64,000 nt of DNA. Source: Mytilus trossulus. Its lineage: Eukaryota; Mollusca; Bivalvia; Mytilida; Mytilidae. A model generated the notes under the pieces. The model was not told the origin of the DNA, did not search any database, and worked only from the letters and a program-made list of their open reading frames with translations. The stretch is taken from positions 66,138,929 to 66,202,928 of the forward strand of contig NC_086382.1 in the NCBI RefSeq assembly GCF_036588685.1, read 5' to 3'. Positions 56,399 through 64,000 of this stretch are shown here, in pieces (position 1 is the stretch's first letter; each line of letters opens with the position of its first letter). Both the position numbers and the translations under genes were made by a program.

Positions 56399-59111
56399 AA
56401 AATGTGAGTTCTTCTTATATACGTATGAAAGTTTAAAGATCTGTTCATACAATGTATCACATGTGTACATGTACCAAGATAATGTTTATCTGTAGACAGT
56501 ACTCCACTTAATTTGATATCATTATTATATCATACATGACTTTAATGTTATGGACTAAAGCAAACCAAAAGGTAACGAAAAGTAGGTGCTTGTATACAGT
56601 TAATGTTATTCTCTGTATATCTACATTTCAACTTAACTTCCCAATGACATAAACAATGATGTCAAATTTTGAACAAAACAACCCGCCCCTTTAAAGGTTC
56701 CCAGCTTTTATCTAAAATTACAAGATTTCAATATTTTCATCCAATAATGTATTGAAATAAATCCATTGAAAAACTGAAACAGTGGCATAGCTGCAAACAA
56801 TATTATTAAAGCTCCCTATCATCGGAATAATACTATTTCTCGTGTATAATCAAGCTACTGGGGTATCATGCATCTATTGTTAGCATTGTTCGGCCCATGC
56901 ATTAATTACTGAACCAATTCTTATAAAATATCAAATAATAAAATTAACCCAGTAAAGATTGACTGATTTTTTATTCTTTTTTTTATGACGGTGACCTTTC
57001 AAGCGTTATAAACGAGCTAGGTAGGTATAAATTTTAAAAAATCGTTCGGAAACCCAAGACTCTACCTTTCTTCAATTGTGCTAACAATATGGAGGCTGCT
57101 TTTAGAGTATTAATTTCCAAATAAGTACAAGTAAACAAGGGGGAGAAGAAAACATACAGACAGTTCAATCGATGTGTATTCTTAGTTACACTATGATATA
57201 GTAAAGAAGTATCGTGTTTCTTGACACAAAAACTGCATACTGAACCACCAGTGATCAACAAAATTTACTATAGAAATATTTAATGAAGGGTGTGGCAAGC
57301 CTACATTCTTCAAGAAAAAATAATAACTCAAATTTATTTCCCACCCTATTTTTAAAATTTATTTCATTCCTTATTAGAAAAATTAGCAGCATCACAGCTC
57401 CGTGTATGGTATATGTTATTAGTGGCTTTTTTCTCTAATCACAGATAGCAGAAAGTCCCAATTTGAACAGATTGGGGCAATTTGAGAGTTTATAAAAATG
57501 TATACAAGCATACTGTATATATTTCAAATCAAAACCAAGACTATATTTAAACGCTATGTGTAAATAGATATGAGAAGATGTATTATGAGTGCCAATAAGT
57601 ATTTATACTGTTTCGAGACCAGTATGTTCAATTAACTTTTATATATTGATTTTGTAAGTTAAACTATTTCATATGAGTACGAATTTACCGCTGTAACCCT
57701 ATTGTTCAACCTTATAGATCAATACCACAAGATAAAACCTGTACTAAAAGCCCCCAAAATCTTCCTGACACTCTAGGTTAGAAAGTTTAACCCTTGGATT
57801 TCCTTATCACATATGGTATCCAAGGTATAAACCATTGTGGATTACTTTTATTTTACTTTTACAATGACTGTGTAAACTAAATCAAGTCAAGTTTCATTAA
57901 CTACTTACAATGTGTACTAAAACAATTTACTTTTGTTTGTATTTGTACTTCGTCTAAAGCAACGGGTTTTTTTTTATATGTCAGATTTATCAATACTTTT
58001 TCAATATACATGCATATGAGATAAAGTCTGTGTTTTGTGTGCATCAATTTTCATTAATATTTCAAATCTTGACAATATTATGCAATATGAGTTATCAATT
58101 TATTATTTTCACACAGGGTTTTAAATCTTATATTGTAGTATTGTGAAAAGACTTACATAGATATGATGATCAATAATTTAGACAAAACTAGTGATGATAT
58201 TAGAACGTTGTTACATTGTATGAGAAGAATATGCATTGTTGTGCAGAGTTAAGACAGATATCGTTTGTCCCGACTACTTGGTACAGTACACATGTATATC
58301 TGTTCTTCCCTTCGTTTTTTGGATTACCAACTTACTAACATGTAGATTATACTCTGCTTTACTATTGTATATTCAAAGAAGTACGGCTTCGTGTCTTATA
58401 AAATGAATTTGTGATTCAGAACCACAGTTACTCACGTTATAAATTTTATTTATGTTTGCTTAAAATTTGTTGAACAAAAAATAAAAAGATTCGCATGCAT
58501 AGCAAACATTCGCCCAAATCGCAAACACATATTTGATTCTTTATAATGATGTTATTTGTTGTCTGTTGCCAAATTCCTACCTTTGGGTAAGACGACATAT
58601 ATATGTTGCGTTTAACATTTGTTTCGATCAAAGCCGATTAAGCGCTCAGCGTGTTTATACGACACTTGTCTTTTTTTGGAAGAAAGTTGGCCGAAGTTGA
58701 CCTCTTAATACAGTTTTTGATTTTGTATCGTTGGGTCACTGTCTCATTAAAATCATTCCAACTTATTTCCCTATTTACAGTTTAAAACTCTACAACAATC
58801 ATTGATATTAAAGCGATTATCTGAATGATAGAAATGAAACACCAAGTATTTAAAATCTGTTATAATTCTCGGTTTGTTTAAATGTTTATTCAGTTGCTAT
58901 CATTGAATTTAATATAATATTGAAGTGTGCAGTCACGTAACGTGGAAATTCAAACATTTTAAACGATCTTATCTCTTCAGTTCGATATGCATAATCCCAC
59001 TACATATCCTAATTACACGTCAGACATCATTGATTTATGTATCGAACTTTTCCAAAACGACGTCAATAATAATTGATTTCAAATGTTTAAAAACATATTT
59101 TATTGCTTCCT

Positions 59112-59720
59112 TTAAGGTGGTATGGGAGTCTAAAATAAAAATGATAGAATTTGTTCATGCTTTGCCAAAACGCAGTATCTATTGATATATGTTGAAAAAT
59201 ATAAGAAAAATGATAGGTCACCGCGCATTTTTTCAAGCTACAGTACGTGACAAAATGATACATTTTGTATGGATTATACAGGGAAAAGCACCATTTTGGT
59301 ATTAAAACTCAACAAAATGATAGAATTGTTAAATACTTAAGGAAAAGATAGCTTTCAGACAATGCTTTGAGAATATCAAAAGAAAAGATAGGGTCACCGT
59401 ACGGTTTTTTTCTGGCTAAAATACAAAATAGGAAAATTCCATGTAGAATCCTTCAGAAAATGCACAGTTTAAGAGTTACTTCCCCTTAAAATGCCAATTT
59501 AAAAAAAAAAAAAAAAAAACCACTAAAAGTAATCAAAATTTGCAGAGATATTTAATAATTATAAGTTATATTCTTATAAATTGGTTCTTTTAAATGAATG
59601 ATCAATTTAACACTTCATTCCTGCATCAAATGTTGCTAATTTGATAGAAAATCTGGACCTTAAATTTGGTTCTCTGTTTTTTACAATCCAAGATGGAGGA
59701 AGACACCCATACCACCTTAA
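59112..59720. mobile_element. TTAA-flanked MITE with GGTGGTATGGG ends (about 600 bp)
   Basis: Left TTAA|GGTGGTATGGGAGTC, right GACACCCATACCACC|TTAA. The inverted ends match at 14 of 15 positions and a perfect TTAA target duplication flanks them, as in piggyBac-type elements. A 19-A run lies inside (59501-59519). Only a non-autonomous copy. Confidence 0.88.
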
Positions 59721-60944
59721 GAATTTTTTTTCGATGTTTTTTTTATTGTTATCTCGTTAAGTAGTGTATATATTACGTTGAGTATGTGTGCTGTTTATTT
59801 ATCCTCTACCTTGATGGAAGTATATAACTAAACTATATGTAACTGTCGCTTTTCAAAAATATGAAGTTTAAGAGGCTTGTTTTCTCTTTAGTTACATTGT
59901 ATTATAATTAATTGGATCTGTCGACCTACAGAATAGAGCGGCGATTTACAGAAAAGAAAGAAATAAAAAAGGACTGGTACTACTTGACAGACATAATATG
60001 AGGCTAAAATTGCATATCGACTTTTTGGACCATTAACAATGATCATTATGGCAGAGCTACATAGTCAGGATGCATTGTTTTTATATCCCATGTTGCAAAC
60101 TTTATGCGTGAATTTCATCCGTAAATGTTCTTTAAAGATAGTGGAAATAAGATACTAAAAGAAATTGAAGTACATTTTGTATTTACAAAATAAACACTTT
60201 ATGTGAAACCACTTTTTCTTGCGGGGGTAACACATTCTAATTAACTTGTTATATCAGAGACATATAATTATACAAAATTTGTATTATGTCTCTGGTTATA
60301 TGAGACTCTTGTAAAAAATAATAATTGTACATTGTATCCGTAGATTTTTACGGCAGCAAGTTTTGAATATACCCGTGGTTTAATCTGGAAATGTGGCTTT
60401 TTTTTATAACAAAAAATGAAAAAAAACATGTAACCATGCAAACCGCAATTGACCGTTTTTAAAAGAACTATTCACTCATGATTCATCTGTAATTCTCTTC
60501 AAATAAGTTAACATGGTAGTCTTTAATACCTTTGTCTTGTACGGATTTATTACAAATCATATCTTGAGACAGCACTTCAAACGTACACCAACAAATAAGT
60601 ATGACTGTAACATATATGATTACTTGTACTTGGAGTTTGTTTGTATGCCGTAACAACTCTCTCAAAACAAAGTGGTTGAACCAGATTTTATTATAAACTT
60701 AAGGTATATATAACCGTTTCTTTGTTCATACTCTAAGCCTCTTAAAATTTAAAACTTGCTAGTTTGGTCGATACCAGATTTATGTGTAAATTTTATTTCC
60801 AAGTCTTTCTTAATTGTAAAGACATGTTCTAAGTGTACAAATTGGCTATTACATACAAAACAGCGTAAATAAAATGGACAGATATTAGATTTACATTGAA
60901 TTGTAGAACGTACTTAAGGTATTGTAACAAAAGTGTCAATTAAA

Positions 60945-63468
60945 ATGCTTCAAGAAAATGACGGACCTTTTGTGAAGGACAATAATACTAAACAAAGACG
61001 GGCTTCAAAAGAAATTCAGAAAAAGAAAAGAAAGATAAAATCAAAAGATCACGACATTCATTTTATGACAGCCACTAATGAAATCGAATTAGACGGAGAA
61101 CAGGCGTTTAACTTTAATGGTAATAATTTAAATCATGATACAGCTAGTGATCAGACCAATCACCAGAGGAGTGCTTCCCCATCGAAGGTTTTAAATTGTA
61201 TTGATAATAGTGGTAATGAAAATAGTGATTTAAATCGGAAAGATTCAAATAAAGAACGCCAAGTATTGACTCAAGGTGACGAGACTTTAAATGTCACTAA
61301 TAAACAAGAAGTTTCGTTCAATAATACAATAGTTAACAAAGTTGTGGATACCGGTGTAAAACAGTCGGAGGAATATAGTCACGACTCGTACTCGTCTTCA
61401 TTCGAAAGTTCTGATGGTGAAGGGGACAAGTGGAGCGCACCAGAAAATAAACCAGTACAACAAGGAACAAAGAAAAAAGTGTCAGAGAATATAGTGCCTA
61501 GTCAAAATAAAGGAAAGATTACAAGTAAATTCGAAAAAACTGGAATAGAAAAAAGTGAAGAAGAACCATCTTCAACGTCAACTCCGAGAAAGGATTTAGA
61601 TAAACAAGAACATAGTGAATCATATGCATATTCCAACACATTCGAACCTGATTCAAACTCCAAGGAAAATTTAAAAATAGTAAGTGATTCTGGGAATAAC
61701 AAGTACGCCGACGCTACGTTGAGTGAGTCCAGCTGGCCATCTTATTGTCAGGATAATAGAGACATTAAGAACAAGGAAACAAAATTAAACAGTAAAACAG
61801 CAACAGAGATAAGCAATAAGAAAACTGGAAAATCTGGTGACGTGGAAAATACAAATGTCAAGAAACAATCAAAGGATAACTCGGATATCAACAAGGATAA
61901 AGATGACGATGATGATGCAACACTAACAGAGTCAAGTTGGCCTTCATATTGTGAAGACAAAAACAAACAGGAGGTAGGATCTGATGCTAACGAGCATATT
62001 CACGTTGGAAAGAGTAAAAACCAAAACATTGAATCTAGTGACCATAGTGTCAATAGTCTTTCTGAAAAAAAATCAGACCAAAAGGAAGTCTCAGTAAAAG
62101 GTCATTCTCAAATTTCTGTTTCATTTTCCGAAAATTCAAAACATAAATGCGCTGGTGAAGATAAGGAGGATTCTGACAAGAAAAAGGCGGAAGAAAGCGA
62201 TGATGCTACACTAAGTGATAACTCGTTTCCAACGTATAGAAGTGAAGATCCTGTTGTTATTAACAGTGGTGACACTCCTCAAGATAAAGGATCGAAAACC
62301 AAGGTCAGTACAACCGGGGATTCCGCGTCTGAAAAGTCCAAGAATAACGATTCTGTCGTTTCTTTGCTACATAAATCTGAAAACTGTGAGGAAATTAAAC
62401 AAAAACCTCCAATTGACACAAAAACGTTATTATCAGATACACTAACAGACGCAGAAAGAGAGTCACAAAATAGGAAAAATAAAGAAACACGGAAAAAATC
62501 AAGTCCTGACGACACTTTAGAGGATATTGAACCCATTTCAAATATAGATGCTCCATTGCCCATTGATACTGACAAAATAAATAGTGAAACACTAATAAAT
62601 AAAGACAATAAGCCAATGGCAAGGCAGAAATTTGTCAGACAAGCTGTTAAAAATTCTGATTCTGACGTCGAAACTGAAAAAATGGAAGGAACTAATACCA
62701 CAAAGGCTAGCGAGGAACAACCAGTACACCTTACAAACGGCGATGATGGAGTGTTTTCTGAAGATAGTGACAATGAAGGGAAGGAAAATATTGATAGAGG
62801 TGACGATGACGAACTGACCAATGTAACTGAATCTAATTCCCGCCAAAGAAACGTATCTGATTGGGGTACAAATGAAGATTTTAAAAAAGAACATGAAACT
62901 GGTGGTGAAAATAATAAGGATAATAAAATTGAAAACGACCAGGACAAACGTAAAAATATGGAAAACAGTCCGGAGCAAGCAGTTGATACCGAGGTTCAAA
63001 CAAATGATAAGATACCGGACAATGGTCAAGCCCATACACAAGCACGCGAGGCTGACCAAAACATGGATGACACACACGAGAACGATCAAAATATAGATGA
63101 CGTTGGCGTTGAATCTGTTGAACAAATTCGAAGGAATATAAAAATCGACAACGCTGTTGAGACTGTGGCTGAACTAGAGGTTAAAGTTCAAGATTTAATG
63201 GAAAATATGAAGGATCTTATGTCTGAGTATACAACACGGTTAAATAATCAACCATTGTCTGATTTTGTGATGGATTTAGATAAATTTAAGGGTGATTTTG
63301 TATCACTTAGAGATGCATACAAAAAATATGAATCTTTATTTGTTTTTTTAAATAAATGTCTAAAGGATTTACGCTCTTCTGGTGATGAAGTGAACAACTT
63401 GATAGCAAAACGCTTCCGGGAAGAAGATTTGACCACATGGATGGAGTCTCAAGAAAAGTTTGAAGAAG
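60945..63468 (+). CDS. Large acidic, disordered protein with C-terminal coiled coil (one 2.5-kb exon)
   Basis: The ATG at 60945 is the first in frame after an upstream TAA; an in-frame GTG at 60933 is not a credible start. About 841 codons follow to the donor GAAG|gttagt at 63468. If unspliced, the stop is at 63471-63473 (842 aa). The protein is dominated by Asp, Glu, Lys, Ser and Asn, with no signal peptide or membrane segment. A motif DATL(S/T)(E/D)(S/N)S(W/F)P(S/T)Y occurs three times, near residues 256, 324 and 420. A related DSYSSSFESSD block lies near residue 145. An N-terminal basic stretch (QKKKRKIKSK, about 25-35) could be a nuclear localisation signal. Residues 730-842 are predicted helical (ETVAELEVKVQDLMENMKDL...). 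I do not recognise the family. The gene probably continues to the right of the window. Confidence 0.85.
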
Positions 63469-64000
63469 GTTAGTGTTCTTTATGTTAATGTTTTTTCTAC
63501 ATAATGTGCTTATTACAGAGGTGTATGAATAAGTATCTAAAGTACATAAGGATGTAGAAATAGGAGTTTCGAAATAATTTTTCGATGTATTTGTCAAAAC
63601 CTGTCGGAATAGGTGGGTTCTCAATGTTTTCCAAAAAACTGTATTACGACTTCTGATTTTTTTATTCGAGCGTCAATGATGAGTCTTTTGTGGACAAAAC
63701 TCGAGCTATAAACTGAAAAAAAAATGTTTCTTTGAAGGGTTTTGTTTTCGACATTTCACATTTCACGAAGCATGTAATACATACATGTATATATTTTTTG
63801 AAACGTAGATAAACATTTGATAAAAAGCTAGTCATAATTGAAAGGTCTATGTAGATATATTTATATAAGTTTAACTTCTCTGTTAAATGTTAAAATACAG
63901 AGATAAGAGTATGCAAGGTAAAATAAGTCTTCTATTGTATACTTATAACTTTAGTACATTCAAACAAGAAATACTGTCTTACTTTTAAAGAATTTTTAAT
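63469..64000 (+). other. Probable intron or 3' flank of the acidic-protein gene
   Basis: AT-rich sequence after the donor gttagt. No further exon is recognised before the window ends. Confidence 0.4.

Larger units (their letters stand above)
50295..60944. other. Intergenic region rich in repeats
   Basis: 3' flank of the TSP1/CBM14 gene (AATAAA at 50977-50982 is a candidate poly(A) signal) up to the acidic-protein gene. MITEs and dispersed repeats are listed separately. 54080-55420, 56400-59110 and 59725-60900 contain no exon I can support. An inverted pair 'ctcatttatccaactttt/aaaaagttggatagatgag' sits at about 53327-53387. Confidence 0.35.

Noticed and set aside
62279-62947. 222-codon minus-strand ORF (Ser/Phe/Leu-rich)
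   Set aside because: Antisense shadow of the acidic Asp/Glu/Lys/Ser-rich exon; reverse complement of such codons rarely gives stops.

Overview
The window is AT-rich eukaryotic DNA with spliced genes, large introns and dense short repeats. Several repeats are ones I recognise from mussel (Mytilus) genomes: the 'gaagatgtggtatgattgc...gagacaac...ccgtacggcc' unit, the 'cgtttcgtctacataa...tcatcagtgacgc' unit and the 'ctgtaccaagtcaggaatatgac' unit. A marine bivalve, most likely Mytilus, is the best guess. This rests on repeat recognition and gene content, not on a database search.

Five protein-coding loci can be supported. (1) 720-4967 (+): a three-exon gene for a 99-residue secreted peptide with a signal peptide, four cysteines after it, and dibasic KK and GKR sites, so it resembles a neuropeptide or hormone precursor. 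(2) 24051-11327 (-): a complete five-exon gene, about 12.7 kb, for a 316-residue fibrinogen-related protein with a signal peptide, a PAN/apple-like cysteine module and a full fibrinogen C-terminal domain. (3) 32107-35482 (+): a secreted C-type lectin of about 215 residues with a coiled-coil stalk, in four or five exons; one key exon (33932-34019) is hidden in another reading frame. (4) 46393-50294 (+): the 3' part of a gene with three thrombospondin type-1 repeats followed by two chitin-binding (CBM14, peritrophin-like) domains. (5) 60945-63468 (+): a single 2.5-kb exon for a very acidic, mostly disordered protein with a thrice-repeated DATL..S(W/F)P(S/T)Y motif and a C-terminal coiled coil, continuing beyond its donor site.

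All splice models were built by hand by matching reading-frame phase across consensus splice sites. All internal junctions agree in phase, which is strong support without transcript data. The 5' end of gene 4 and the 3' end of gene 5 are unresolved.

Most of the rest is repetitive. There are at least six kinds of terminal-inverted-repeat elements or MITEs, including three with GGTG...CACC-type ends and 4-bp target duplications. There are also a 450-bp foldback palindrome, smaller palindromes, short minisatellites, Helitron-like pieces and many diverged dispersed repeats. Four of the five genes encode secreted proteins, three of them recognition or matrix-type (FReD, C-type lectin, TSP1/chitin-binding). 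This fits the expanded extracellular recognition repertoire of bivalves, but nothing shows that they act together.
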